Source: Gigaspora rosea
Lineage: Eukaryota; Glomeromycota; Glomeromycetes; Diversisporales; Gigasporaceae
Direction: 5' to 3'
NCBI GenBank assembly: GCA_003550325.1
Contig: QKWP01000026.1
Coordinates: 644,655 to 708,654 of the forward strand
Length of the DNA: 64,000 nucleotides
In this document: in pieces, positions 22,922 through 33,811 of the stretch
Layout of the letters: each line of letters opens with the position of its first letter
How positions within the stretch are numbered: position 1 is the stretch's first letter
Made by a program: the position numbers and the translations under genes
Notes under the pieces: generated by a model
What the model saw: the letters and a program-made list of their open reading frames with translations, nothing else
Told to the model about the DNA's origin: nothing
The model's database searches: none

Positions 22922-24281
22922 GAGTATGACGTAAATGTTATTTCATTAAATTATAGTATGTAGTTAATTTGTATTGAATTATAATTTTTACTATAAAAAA
23001 TTGTTACAGAACTTACTTTTATTCTAATTATCACAGTATATGATTGTTAGTTGTATTAAAATCATTATTATTTTGTTATAAACTATTGTAAAAATTCTGT
23101 TATATTAGATAGTATTAGAATTATTATAATTTTTATTATGAGTTTATGCAAAACTTATATTCTATTCTGGTACCTACATATAATTTAATTTGTATTAATC
23201 TGCATTAAAATTATTGTGAACTCTATTGTGAATTATTGTAAAAAATTCTGGTACAAAGCTTGCTTGTTATTTCAGTAATATATAGTATATAGCTGGTTTG
23301 GTAATTTAAAATTATAATTATTAAGCCAAATCTACTATTTTAGAAATATATAGTATGTAGTCAAAATTGAATTAGAATCATAATTTATATTGTAAGCTAC
23401 TATAAAATTCTGTTACAAATCTAAGTTAAATTATTTTGTATTTAATTTCTATTATGGTTTACTAAATTTATTTACTATTTTTATAATAGCAATATATATT
23501 GGAATTATTGTAATTTCTATTATAAGCTATTGATTATTGTATTATGTATGTTTCTAGAAATTATATTATATAGTTAAAATCATTAGTTTGTATTGGTTTT
23601 ACTATAAAAATTTTTTTATAAAGCATACTTGCTATTCTAGTATTGCTAAGACTAAATTATTTTTAGTAATTATACTATGTGCTAATATTATTTATTATTA
23701 GAATCTTGTAATAATAAATGATTAGTATAATTAAATATTATAGTATATATATAAAGTATAATATAAGTCAATATTATAGCATATATCTGATATTGTAATA
23801 AAGGTTGTAGCTTTTTGATATAGTAATTTTATTTGAGTTATGTTACAAAAAAGATATTTTACTAATTAAATTTTGTTATCTATATTATATAGTAATTATA
23901 ATTATTTTATATTTAGATTATATTTTTAAATATAACCAATTAAAAATACTAAAATTCATAGACTTGAAATTAAGTTATAAAGATTATATAATGTATTTAA
24001 AATATTTAATAAATAAATATATAAATATAAAATAAAATAATGATATAAAAATAAATATATAAATATAAAATAAATAATGATATAAAAATAAAATAATAAC
24101 ATAAAAATAAAAGAATAATATAAAAATAAATAATAATAAAAATAAAATAATAATATAAAAATAAAATAAAAAATTAGGCAAATTTGCCAAGAAAAAAACC
24201 CAATGGGAAAAACCTTATTTTAATAAGTAAATAATAAATAACAAATATATAAAATATAATAATTTTAAATATAATAAATTG
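22922..24281. other. AT-rich spacer with dispersed short words
   Basis: No gene. Words such as AAAATTCTGTTACA and TATATAGTATATAG recur at irregular distances. 23990-24180 is a simple ATAAAAATAAAATAATA repeat that gives a spurious frame. Confidence 0.65.
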
Positions 24282-26153
24282 TTAAATATTTGTTGACAAC
24301 CAACTATGTAAACATAAACATGCTCTTGCAGATTCACTATTTAGTCTATTTCTTGATTTGTTAATTACTTGACCTGCAATTGAAAAAAGTTGTTCACATG
24401 GAACTGAACTAGCTTGAATACATAAATAATTATGAGCGAGTTTTGAAAGTGCTGGATATTCTACTGTATGAGTATTCCACCAATCTAAAAGTTTTATAGT
24501 TTCATCTGCTTCTGCAAATAACCAATATTTATGAGCTTCATCATCCATTATTTGTGCTTGCTGTGATGTATTTTTCAATTTTTGATAAAAACTAGATACT
24601 TTTTTAGATACTAATAATGATGGTTGTTGATTAATTTTTTGTCTGATTGGTGTTAAAATTTCTTCAATAGTCATATCAGGAAAACAAAGCTTTTTATATC
24701 TAGGATCTAAAAAAGCAGAAATATGCAAAGATTCAGTTATTGTATTAAAATATTCAATAAATTTAGATAACATTGCTTCAACAACTTCTTCTAATAGAAA
24801 ATTTTTATTTTCTAAATCATTTCTAAGAGCCAATAAAATTATTTGTGCATGTGCAATTGTTGGATAAGTTTGTGAAGAAAGTTCAATAGTAGCATCATTA
24901 AATAGTTCTAATAATACAACTAAATCTTCATAAATTTGCCAATCTTTTATATCTGGCATATAAGGGTTTAAACTTGGATGTTTAATTAATAACATATTTA
25001 TAGATTCATAAAGTAAACATGCTCTTTTAATCATCTGATATGTTGAATTCCATCTTGTCTTGCAATCTAAAATTGGAACTAAAAAAGTTTTTTCATTCAA
25101 AACTGCAAGTTGTTCTAAATCTTCAAGAATCTTAGTTGATTTACGAATAGTTTTAATTAATTTTCTTAATTTTTTAACTGAATCTTCTAAAAGATTTAAA
25201 CCAGCAAAAACCACTAAATTAAGTATATGGGCTATGCATCTATAATGATTGAAATTGTTTAAAATTAACTTATCTTGTAAATAATTTGCAGCAGAAATCA
25301 TATTTGCAGCATTATCAGTAGTTAATGCAATAGTTTTAGTTTTAATTCCAAATTCTTCAAGTAAATCATATATTTTGTCAGCAATATTTTTTCCAGTATG
25401 AGAACCTTTAAACTGAAATATATCTAGTACAAAATGTTGCAATTTCCAATTATTATCAATAAAATGAATAGTAATTGCCATAAAATTTTCAAATTTTAAA
25501 GATGTCCAAAAATCAGTTGTAAGAGCAACTTTATTTGAAAATTCATTAAAATAATCTTTTACCAAATTTCTTTGTTGATTAAATTGTTCAATAATTAAAT
25601 TATGGATAGTTTTACGAGTAGGAATTTGATACAATGGATCTAATTTTTGAACCATTTTATGAAAAGCTTTTTCTTCTACTACTTTAAATGGTTTAAGAGA
25701 TAAAATAATCCATTTAAGAATTGCTTGAGTTTTTTCTGCTTGAACTGCTACTGAATGTTTGTTAATTCTAATATTTGTTGTTTCATTATTTAACAATAAT
25801 TTATGCAAATGTTGTAAATGAATACGAATAGAACTAGTTGATGTAGTTGGTTCAAATATTTTAGGGCATTGAGAACATTTACGAGTTTGTTTATCTACAA
25901 ATTTCCAAACATCTGCTTCTTTATTACTTAATTTAACTTGCTGAGTGAATTTTAAATTTTTAGCTAAATTTTCTTCATTAGTTGCAATTATTTCTTCAAA
26001 GCTTAGATCATGTATACTTTGTATAATTTCTTCTTGTTCAGCTTCAATGCCGTCCTCTTCTAAATCACTAATATAAATATCATTATCAAGTTGTATTTGC
26101 AAATTTTCTTCTTCACTACAATCTTCAGGAGAATAATTTGAACTAGAAGACAT
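24282..26153 (-). CDS. hAT-family transposase, intact
   Basis: An uninterrupted 623-residue protein, the usual size for hAT transposases. An acidic N-terminus is followed by a BED-type zinc finger (C93, C96, H112, H117). The catalytic RNase H-like core shows the first Asp in ALTTDFWTS (D214), the second in TDNAANM (D280) and the CIAHILNLVV helix (about 306). Then come CKTRWNSTY (about 364) and the C-terminal dimerisation region, with SSVPCEQLFS carrying the third acidic residue (E587) and INKSRNRL. All three catalytic residues are present. It would cut and paste hAT elements with 8 bp target duplications. The start is the first ATG of the open frame (MSSSSNYSPED). I could not identify its own terminal inverted repeats; both flanks are simple AT-rich repeats. 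It may supply transposase to the non-autonomous elements here, which is inference. Confidence 0.93.
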   Translation of the reverse strand: MSSSSNYSPEDCSEEENLQIQLDNDIYISDLEEDGIEAEQEEIIQSIHDLSFEEIIATNEENLAKNLKFTQQVKLSNKEADVWKFVDKQTRKCSQCPKIFEPTTSTSSIRIHLQHLHKLLLNNETTNIRINKHSVAVQAEKTQAILKWIILSLKPFKVVEEKAFHKMVQKLDPLYQIPTRKTIHNLIIEQFNQQRNLVKDYFNEFSNKVALTTDFWTSLKFENFMAITIHFIDNNWKLQHFVLDIFQFKGSHTGKNIADKIYDLLEEFGIKTKTIALTTDNAANMISAANYLQDKLILNNFNHYRCIAHILNLVVFAGLNLLEDSVKKLRKLIKTIRKSTKILEDLEQLAVLNEKTFLVPILDCKTRWNSTYQMIKRACLLYESINMLLIKHPSLNPYMPDIKDWQIYEDLVVLLELFNDATIELSSQTYPTIAHAQIILLALRNDLENKNFLLEEVVEAMLSKFIEYFNTITESLHISAFLDPRYKKLCFPDMTIEEILTPIRQKINQQPSLLVSKKVSSFYQKLKNTSQQAQIMDDEAHKYWLFAEADETIKLLDWWNTHTVEYPALSKLAHNYLCIQASSVPCEQLFSIAGQVINKSRNRLNSESARACLCLHSWLSTNI

Positions 26154-27071
26154 ATTTTAAATAATAAATAAAATATAAATATAAGATAAAATAAAAAACA
26201 ATGATAAATAAAAATAAAAATGTATAATGTTAAAAATAAACTTTAAATAGATGTATTAAATAATAATAAATTGTATATAAATTAGAATTTAAATAAAGGT
26301 AAAAATTTGAACTTGTTATGGTAGTTAAAAAATAAACTTTATAAATATAATAAAACTTAAAAAATTAAAATTTTTTAAATTCGAATTACGTGTTAACTGT
26401 ATACGTTGTTACTATTGGTTGGGAGATATCAGATCCACTGGTTAAAGCTACTTGGATAGTAAATGATAATTATGTGTTATCAGCAGAAAATTCAAATAGA
26501 GAATTCTGAAGGACGTGGGTTTCTTTGGCATATAAGAAATTGAATCGGACGTGATGTAATTAAAAAGAGGGGAATTGATGTATATTTAAAACAATGGGGT
26601 TAATTAAAAGAATCAATCAGTGTAATATATCAAATAGTGTATCAACTTAAACAAATCAATATAGTCTTAAACGAATCGATAAATGTATCACTTTAATTAA
26701 ATCAATGTACAGTTATATGTATCAGCGATATCAAAGCAATTAATCAAGAAAATAAACAAAACAGCAGCGTAATGCTAACAAGCAGTGTTGAGAATTCGAT
26801 AGAATTCGATTACAGGAATAAATTTTATATAAGTTGCCTTCGGCTTTGAAATGCCTACTAACTTATATAGGGTCAAGGTTTCTTATTAAACAAACAATCA
26901 GATCGAAGTCTGAAGTTTTTATTGAAAGGCTAATTCCAAGCCTTTAAATACATATTTTCGTTTACATAAATTAATTAGACTACACTACTCTAGCGAAACA
27001 TTTTCACCTACTATCTAAAGATCCATCACCCCATCATTCTCTTCAATACCAATCCCTTCTTTATTAATCAG
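26154..27071. other. Intergenic, possible decayed retroelement
   Basis: No reading frame. The composition is more even than the flanks from about 26390 on, with AATCAATCAGTGTAATATATC-type repetition, which could be an old LTR region. Not enough to name an element. Confidence 0.35.
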
Positions 27072-27327
27072 ATTCGCCCTACACGCCTTTCCAATTTTAA
27101 GACTTCCGCCCGGGCATTCACACATGAAAGTTCAGATGAAACACGATAAGACATCAGCAGATTCCTGAAAATACTGAATGCCTCGCGGCAACATGAGTAA
27201 TTCGCCCTACACGCCTTTCCAATTTTAAGACTTCCACCCGGGATTCACACATGAAAGTTCAGATGAAACACGTTAAGACATCAGCAGATTCCTGAAAATA
27301 CTGAATGCCTCGCGGCAACATGAGTAA
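27072..27327. repeat. Tandem duplication, 2 x 128 bp
   Basis: Two near-identical copies (27072-27199 and 27200-27327), both starting ATTCGCCCTACACGCC and ending CGCGGCAACATGAGTA. They differ by a few substitutions and one base in CCCGGGCATTC / CCCGGGATTC. Confidence 0.95.
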
Positions 27328-28150
27328 TCGGCTGCCTTCAGATAGACGCGTAATTACAATTTCTTAGTTAAGCGTGGTGGTGTAAACGGGGACCGAGGAT
27401 CGGGTCACATATATGGCTAATCAGATTCAAATACGACTTCGATCAACTTTAGTATAATAATAAATATAGAAATAAAAAGTGATATGTATAAGAACAACAA
27501 AATAGGAAATAAAAGAATTATATATGTGTTAACAAATAAAGAAATTATAAGGAACATTCGGTTGTCAATCGATCATCGATCAAAATCGATGATCAAAGTA
27601 TACGGTTTAAGAGTTCAGGACGATCACGTAAAGTGATCACGGGGTTCCGATACCAAAATTTTAAGACTGGGGTAAAAAAAATTTTAATTTTTTCGAGTGT
27701 AACAACGTATTTATATTATATTTATTAATTTATTGTATTACAATTATTATAGCTTGCAAAATATATCTTTTATTATCGAAAAAATCATCGTACAATCGCG
27801 CAATCGGACACAATCAGGTGATTGTTCAAGTGATCATATTCGATTGTATTTGTGTGCAACGATCTACAAATTTGATAAAAAGTCACATCATTTTGCAAAC
27901 CGCGATAAATAAGAAATTGCTCACAAACATACATTAAAGGACAAAAATACAAATTTGCATGTGAGCCACGATACACAAATTTGATCAAAAGATGCATCAT
28001 TTTGCAAACCATGATAATTTATTATCAAACTTTTGCATTCTTTCTTGCTCGGTTGTTAGATAAAAGCATAAAATAAAAAAAAAGACTTTTTGAAAGTGAT
28101 AAGTATACAAAACATGCCTGACTTTTACTATCCTACAATAAATATATCTT
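27328..28150. other. Intergenic DNA with short palindromes
   Basis: Contains the palindrome GATCATCGAT..ATCGATGATC (about 27572-27595) and GATCACGTAAAGTGATC (about 27622). The sequence CGGGGTTCCGATACCAA at 27640 resembles a minus-strand retroelement primer-binding site, but no LTR boundary supports it. 27866-28016 is a diverged tandem duplication (CATTTTGCAAACC words), which generates a minus-strand frame at 27785-28012 with an internal repeat. Confidence 0.45.
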
Positions 28151-28463
28151 AGCTGTCGCACCAATTTTGCCACAGCAGATTCTCGATTTTAAATTGTCTA
28201 ACTGCTGGGATCTACAAAATTTTGGCCCGCATTATACGATTGTTACATAATTTTGGCCGGAATTAAGTATTTTAACTTTTTCATTACAAAAATAGAAATT
28301 TTTAGGGAATAGGCCCTATGGTATGTAAAATTAGTCCAGGAACATTTTTCGCTTAATAGGCGGTTGTGATTTCATTAGTAAGATTTTGAGTAATTTCAGC
28401 CTAAATTTTTGATCGTCTCTCTTATCCAATCAAAATCGAGAGTCTGCTGTGACGCAACAGCTA
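28151..28463. mobile_element. 313 bp MITE, TAGCTGT ends
   Basis: The left end TAGCTGTCGCACC, then CACAGCAGATTCTCGATTTT, mirrors the right end AAAATCGAGAGTCTGCTGTG, then GACGCAACAGCTA. Non-coding. The interior has two GGCCCG/GGCCGG-containing runs of TACATAATTTTGGCC. Confidence 0.75.
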
Positions 28464-28549
28464 GACTATTTCTTGCAATAATTCTGTAATTTGTGCACTT
28501 CATGCCGAATTAAGCAATAATGATGATTTATCAGCCAGAAAATAAAACA

Positions 28550-29217
28550 TTTGGCATCGGCTAGACGGTCAGCTAAGCCGGTCTAGTCGACTATGTCGAC
28601 TACGGCTATAGCCGAGCGGCTAGCCGACTATTAGCCGACCGAACCCATCCCTACCATCGACCAAGCCCATTTCTTAAGAAAGTTCCTTTTTTATATCTAA
28701 AAAAATTAAAAAAAAACCCAATTTCGGTCAAAATTAAGAATTTTGGATCATCAGCCTAAATTACAGCTGTTTTCATAATTCTGGGACATCTGGTAAAAAA
28801 TTAACCGGTCAGGTATTGCTAATTCGATACGTTTTTGTGGCCTCAGTAATCACTGCCGAATCAGTCAATATTCCGTCGGCCAATTTTTTACCAGATTTAC
28901 CAGAACTTATGAAAACAGCTGTAATGTAGGCCAATGATCTTCGAAATTCTTAATTTTAGCCGGAATTTTTTTTTGAAATTTTTAGCTACAAAAAAGGAAC
29001 TTTTTTAACATATTGGCTTGATAAAATTGGTTTCTTGGGGTGATTTTCATTTATAATTTAATGCAGGACTATAAAGAGCATTAATTAATTTAGTTTATGT
29101 AAAAAATTCGCTACAAAAGCTTGTTTACGAAATGTTTACTGCGGTTCAGCCACGGCTGTGGCACAGCAACTTAAGCCGCGGCTGGACCGGCTGGGCCAAC
29201 TAAGCCAGCTTGCAACA
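28550..29217. mobile_element. Element with inverted GGCTAGCCG / CAGCCGCGGC words
   Basis: The left end has CGGCTAGACGGTCAGCTAAG, GTCGACTA and GGCTAGCCGACTATTAGCCG. The right end has GTTCAGCCACGGCTGTGG, GCCGCGGCTGGACC and AACTAAGCCAGCTTGCAAC. The words relate to those of 15103-15962 (AGCTGGCT, AGTGTT ends), so they may be one family. A separate palindrome occupies its centre. The target duplication is unclear. Confidence 0.5.
28681..29001. repeat. Long palindrome (MITE) nested in the above
   Basis: Arms of about 110 bp. AGTTCCTTTTTT, AATTAAGAATTTTGGATCAT, TTACAGCTGTTTTCATAATT and TGGTAAAAAATT on the left are mirrored by AATTTTTTACCAG, TATGAAAACAGCTGTAA, GATCTTCGAAATTCTTAATT and AAAAAAGGAACT on the right. 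The spacer holds CGAAT words in both directions. The ACAGCTGT..CATAATTCTGGGACA words also appear in the ends of 29585-30898. Confidence 0.8.
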
Positions 29218-29584
29218 CTATAGTAAACTAGTTGTCGAGATTTATTGTCCCTTACACCAATTTATGGGCAAATTTGTGTTCAAATCATCATGATTTATGA
29301 TCGAGCTATGTACTAAATGATATTAGATCGTATTTTATCTTGCAATTCATCTTAGATTACACTATGATAGTGAAATGGTGTAAGAGATAAATGGCTTTAT
29401 AGCAAAAATTCGCTATCAATTCTTAAATTGTAAAACAGTACATGAATTCAAATCATCAAATACGACAAATTATCATTATTATTCATTAATTGCTTTATCA
29501 ATTATTCCAATTTTCTTAGATAATCACTATTTTGCGGCAAAAATATCCGGATCCTATGTCATTTGCAAATTGAGTATAGGAAAT
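29218..29584. other. AT-rich intergenic DNA
   Basis: Nothing recognisable. Confidence 0.5.
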
Positions 29585-29802
29585 GTTAATTACAACTATT
29601 ATCATAATACTGGGACACCTCTAAAAATTTGCTGAATTATTTTTCGGCAGATCCGATTAAGTTATAGATTTCGGGAATAATAAGATTACAGTAAGTAACA
29701 GATACGTATATCTGATACATAATTTAATAAAATTAAGTGACTAATATATATTACAATAAGATTAAATATAGATATGCATACTTGTCGCACTTGTAAGTCG
29801 TA

Positions 29803-30430
29803 AAATTTCAATTCCTATTCTTTGGCAAGATCCGTTTTCGCTCAAACGAAGCCTTTATTCATTTCTAGTTATTCTTTGACGAAAATTTGGTTTTAAAAAA
29901 TTGTGTATAATTTCAATTCCTATTTTTTTTTGGCAAAATCTATTTTCATTCAAACGAAGCCTTTATTCATTTCTAATTATTTTTCGACGAAAATTCGGTT
30001 TTAAAAAATTGTGAAAAATTTCAATTCCTATTCTTTGGCAAAATCCATTTTCGTTCAAACGAAGCCTTTATTCATTTCTAATTATTTTTCAACGAAAATT
30101 AGTTTTTAAAAAAATTGTATAAAACCTCAAATCCTATTCTTTGGCAAGTTTCGTTCAAATGAAGGCATATTTATTCATTTCTAATTATTTTTCGTTTCTT
30201 GTCGAAAGGAAACTAAATTTCGACTCCTATTCATTGGCAAATCCCATTTTCGTTCAAAAGAAGGCATTTATTCATTTCTAATTATTTTTTGTTTCTTGTC
30301 GAAGACGAAAATTTCGGGTTTAAAAAATGAATAAATTTCGATACCTATCCTTTGTCAAGATCCATTTTCGTTCAAACGAAAGCATTTATTTATTTCTAAT
30401 AATTCCTTATTTCTTGTCGAAGACGAAAGT
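29803..30430. repeat. Tandem repeat, about 6 x 92-118 bp
   Basis: Each unit reads AATTTCAATTCCTATTCTTT, GGCAAGATC, TTTTCGTTCAAACGAAGCC, TTTATTCATTTCTAATTATT, TCGACGAAAAT and TTTTAAAAAATTG. Units begin near 29803, 29908, 30017, 30122, 30213 and 30331. TTCGTTCAAACGAA is itself a palindrome. Confidence 0.9.
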
Positions 30431-30469
30431 AAATAAAAACATATAGAATTTTTTTTATTTTTCATTCTC

Positions 30470-30764
30470 GACAAATATTAATAATATCTTGGTCGCTTGG
30501 AATCCTAACCCGAGATTCATTTTTAAACCAGTCGACAAATTCATGATCACATTTAACTTTCTTAATAGCGGAACCTATTCAAGTAATATATTTGTTATAA
30601 AAGTCTAATTTATATTCGATTTCTTTTTTTACATTTCTTGTTAATTTATTGGTTGACATGAAGTACATGAAGTACAAACTAAGCACACCAGACATATTGG
30701 GCAAGCATTCGGATAAAAATTTAAAATCGTTGAGTTTATTGTTATGACAATCTAAAATGATCAT
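30470..30764 (-). pseudogene. Unrecognised gene fragment with one in-frame stop
   Basis: About 98 codons on the minus strand from MIILDCHNNKLNDF through VKKEIEYKLDFYNKYIT, a TGA at about 30577, then the same frame continues GSAIKKVKCDHEFVDWF and ends IPSDQDIINICRE at a stop. The ordinary residue mixture and the single nonsense codon suggest the 3' end of a real gene. I do not recognise the family. It lies inside the inverted-repeat element 29585-30898, directly after the tandem repeats. Confidence 0.45.
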
Positions 30765-30951
30765 TATTACAAAAATATCTTTTATTAATTATTTTATTAT
30801 ATGGATCATGCCGAATCAATAACTTAACCGAATCGGCTGAAAAATCATTCGGCAATTTTTTACAGGTGTCCCAAGAATTATGATATAGCTGTAAATTATT
30901 TGACACCCGAATGAATTACTCATCCTCTAAGATGCAATATGGGTACGTATT

Positions 30952-31220
30952 ATTTCACTTCAAAAATGCTTATTTTGCGACGATTAATTTACAGAAATTT
31001 ACAGACAAGTTCATTTCGTAGACTGTACATCTCACTTACAAAGTTTTTATAAACCACAATAACCTTAACTCTATTTCTATGCCTAACCTTTACGACAATG
31101 ACTGGAATTACTTATCTGTGAAATGAGCTGTTGTCGATTAATATTAATATACGAAATGAACTTACCTGTAAATTAATCATATGCAAAATTGGCGGTAAAA
31201 TAGAGTGTTTTTGAAGTGAT
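30952..31220. repeat. MITE-like inverted repeat
   Basis: ATTTCACTTCAAAAATGC, TATTTTGCGACGATTAATTT and ACAAGTTCATTTCGTA on the left are mirrored by TACGAAATGAACTTACC, TGTAAATTAATCATATG and TTTTTGAAGTGATT on the right. Similar in words to 7896-8155. Confidence 0.7.
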
Positions 31221-33703
31221 TGCCGATAAGATGATCTGCCACCATCTATAAGTAAAGTTAAGTGGAGGTGTTGGCGTAAATTGCGTAAGGAACATTTTTC
31301 ATTAATAAAGCAAAAGTAATTTTATTATACAGTATTAGTCGATACTTTATTAATTGTAACATTTTATCTTACAAACAGATTAAATTAGGAGGCAAACATA
31401 AATAAAAAATGGATTTTTAAGTCTGTTAAGATATTAATTGTGGGATATTAATTGTGGGGGGCTGGTGCTGAAATGGATTATGCTGAAAATTTGGGGTCTT
31501 TTTTTAAACCTATAATACCTACTAAAACCCACATATACTCTTTTATTAATAAACTACATCCTAACTATAAAAAAAAAAGACCACAAAAAAGGCCCTAAAA
31601 AAATTTCAATTTTCATAATAAAATATGAAAAATTTTTAGCACAATCCATTTTCAGCATCAGCTCCACATTAATTAATATGTTTATGAGGCAAATTTTCTT
31701 GTTTTACAACATATTTCCTATTTAGTATTACTTGTATTCAAATATAGATCTCAATTTATATCAAATTGCTTAATTTAATTTCAAATAAAAAACATAAATT
31801 AAAACCTATAAAAATAATGCTGCTGCCAGTTCCTTAATTATTTCACTTGCACTTTTACTAGCTACATATTAATAGGAACTCTATTAGTGTTATGTATACA
31901 GGATTATGCTAAATTTTGGGTTAATCTAGTTACCAAATATCAATTAGACAAATAAATCATAACTTAGTCACTAATCAAAAATGGCAAATATTATTATTTT
32001 TAAGATTAAATTAATTTATTTTTTAAATATGCTAAAGTAAATAGTTGTTAATTTTTAACTTTGACATGAGAACTATTTTATCTATAAGCATTATTAATAT
32101 TTTTAAATATCAAAGAGCCTCATTTCTAAATTAATCCAATATATTTATATATTTTGAATTTTGAAATTTATAAATTATTAAAAAGTCACACAAAGTATTG
32201 GTAGTTTTTAATAATTAAATTTTAAATTTTTTGGTTAATTGGGGTTAGATAAGGTGAGATAATGTGTAAGAGGTTTATAGTAAATTTTGCCGAATTTTTT
32301 TTTTTTTTTTTTTTGCTAGAATGCAAAATAGTTTCATAAGCAAAATTTCATGTTATAATATATTTTTTGAATCAATAGTAATCGCTTTGATTTCACATTA
32401 CACCTGATCCTGTATTCTTATTAGCTGATCAAGGGTAGCGATATATACAGTATATAACTCTTTTCCTACAAGGTGAAAAAATTTTCAAAAATCGATGAAG
32501 TTCACAAAAAAATTGGGTTATTTTTTCTTTATTACAGCTTTGAGCTCATTAAAAAGTGAAAACTAAAGAATACTATCTGATTTTCAATCTATGAAATAAA
32601 TAAATTTTTAAAAAAATTAATTAAGCAAATGAAATAATTTAGAAATATAATTGTATAGTCGATATTTTATATTCTAGTTTTTAAGCAACTTAACATGCTG
32701 GTCACAGTAATGTTTAAAAAAACTTCTTTATATCTTGTGACAGAAGAAAGTGTTAATACAAATATATAAAGGTTGTATTATACAATATGAGATTATAAAG
32801 TTTGTTTTATTAGATGAGCATCAAAAATAATTTTATTAATTCGTCTTATCGCTCCCAAGGGTTTTTAAACAAAAAATTATGAAATTACTCAAATGTCAAG
32901 GTAGAGCAAAAAATTTGAAATTCTTAAGAACAGGCCTGTTTGCTAAAAAATAAATGATTTATAAATAATATTAACATATAACATTAAGTGGTTCACAAGA
33001 GTATGTGAATGTACAAATAGATATAGTTTAAATTTTTTTGCTTTAAATTTGTGTATTATATGATCAAAGAAACATTTACGCATATAAATTTAAACTTTTT
33101 GTAAATTTTCATCGACCATGGAATAATGTCCATTATTCTTAAATTTACAATAACTTGTACCGGTACTGTACCAATTTTTGAAGTATCATAAATTGAAATT
33201 AGATCAAATAAAGTTGCTATGTTTTAATATTTTGTTGGTAAATTGACTTGTCATAAATTTTGCCAATTTTTAAAGTTTAATCAATTATCAAGAATTTCTT
33301 CTAATGAAAACATGAACTTTTCGCCACGCATTATTAGCTAATGTTTAGCAAAGCAGATATAAACATGATTTTTGATAGAACTTAAAGATATGGAACAAAT
33401 CTTGGGATAAATTATGAATATATAACCAGCTGTAATCTCAATTATCATGTTAAAACAAAATTAATGCATGCAAATATTGACCGATACAAATGTGATACGA
33501 ATCATCTCTATCAAGTTTTGGAACTTCTAGATTTGATACAACTCAATTTCAAAGTTTTCTTTTTAAATTTACTATTTACCATTCCTGATTTTATGCAACT
33601 GCGTTTCGCAGCTACTTATACCAGAGCTTCAGCGAAGGGCATGGTTTATCAATGTTGTACGTTGCATTTGGTTGGTCAGTGTGATTGTAAATAAAACAAT
33701 ACA
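31221..33703. other. AT-rich intergenic DNA
   Basis: No supported gene. 32225-32445 contains GGGGTTAGATAAGGTGAGA and TCACATTACACCTGATCC, one end of the GATCAGGTGTAACGT MITE family without its partner. The 76-codon frame at 33464-33694 is unrecognised. Confidence 0.55.
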
Positions 33704-33811
33704 GTACATATAATCGAGTACTATGTCGGATATGTCAGTAATTTAGAATAATTATTGATATTTAATTTTTTCGATGTTTGAGTTAATTGTGCTGAGCACT
33801 ATTTATTATAC

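Larger units (their letters stand above)
29585..30898. mobile_element. 1.3 kb inverted-repeat element with captured DNA
   Basis: Terminal inverted repeats of about 75 bp: left TTAATTACAACTATTATCAT, CTGGGACACCTCTAAAAATT, then TTTTTCGGCAGATCCGATT; right AATCGGCTGAAAAATC, AATTTTTTACAGGTGTCCC, then ATGATATAGCTGTAAATT. Between them lie six units of a 105 bp tandem repeat and a broken coding fragment. No transposase is inside, so the element is non-autonomous and resembles transposons that have picked up host sequence. Confidence 0.65.

Noticed and set aside
27640..27657. GGGGTTCCGATACCAA as a retroelement primer-binding site (minus strand)
   Set aside because: No LTR boundary, second LTR or internal domain is visible; too weak to call.
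33464..33694. 76-codon plus-strand frame next to the duplicated BTB locus
   Set aside because: No recognisable domain, no splice context, and nothing comparable upstream of the paralogous copy.
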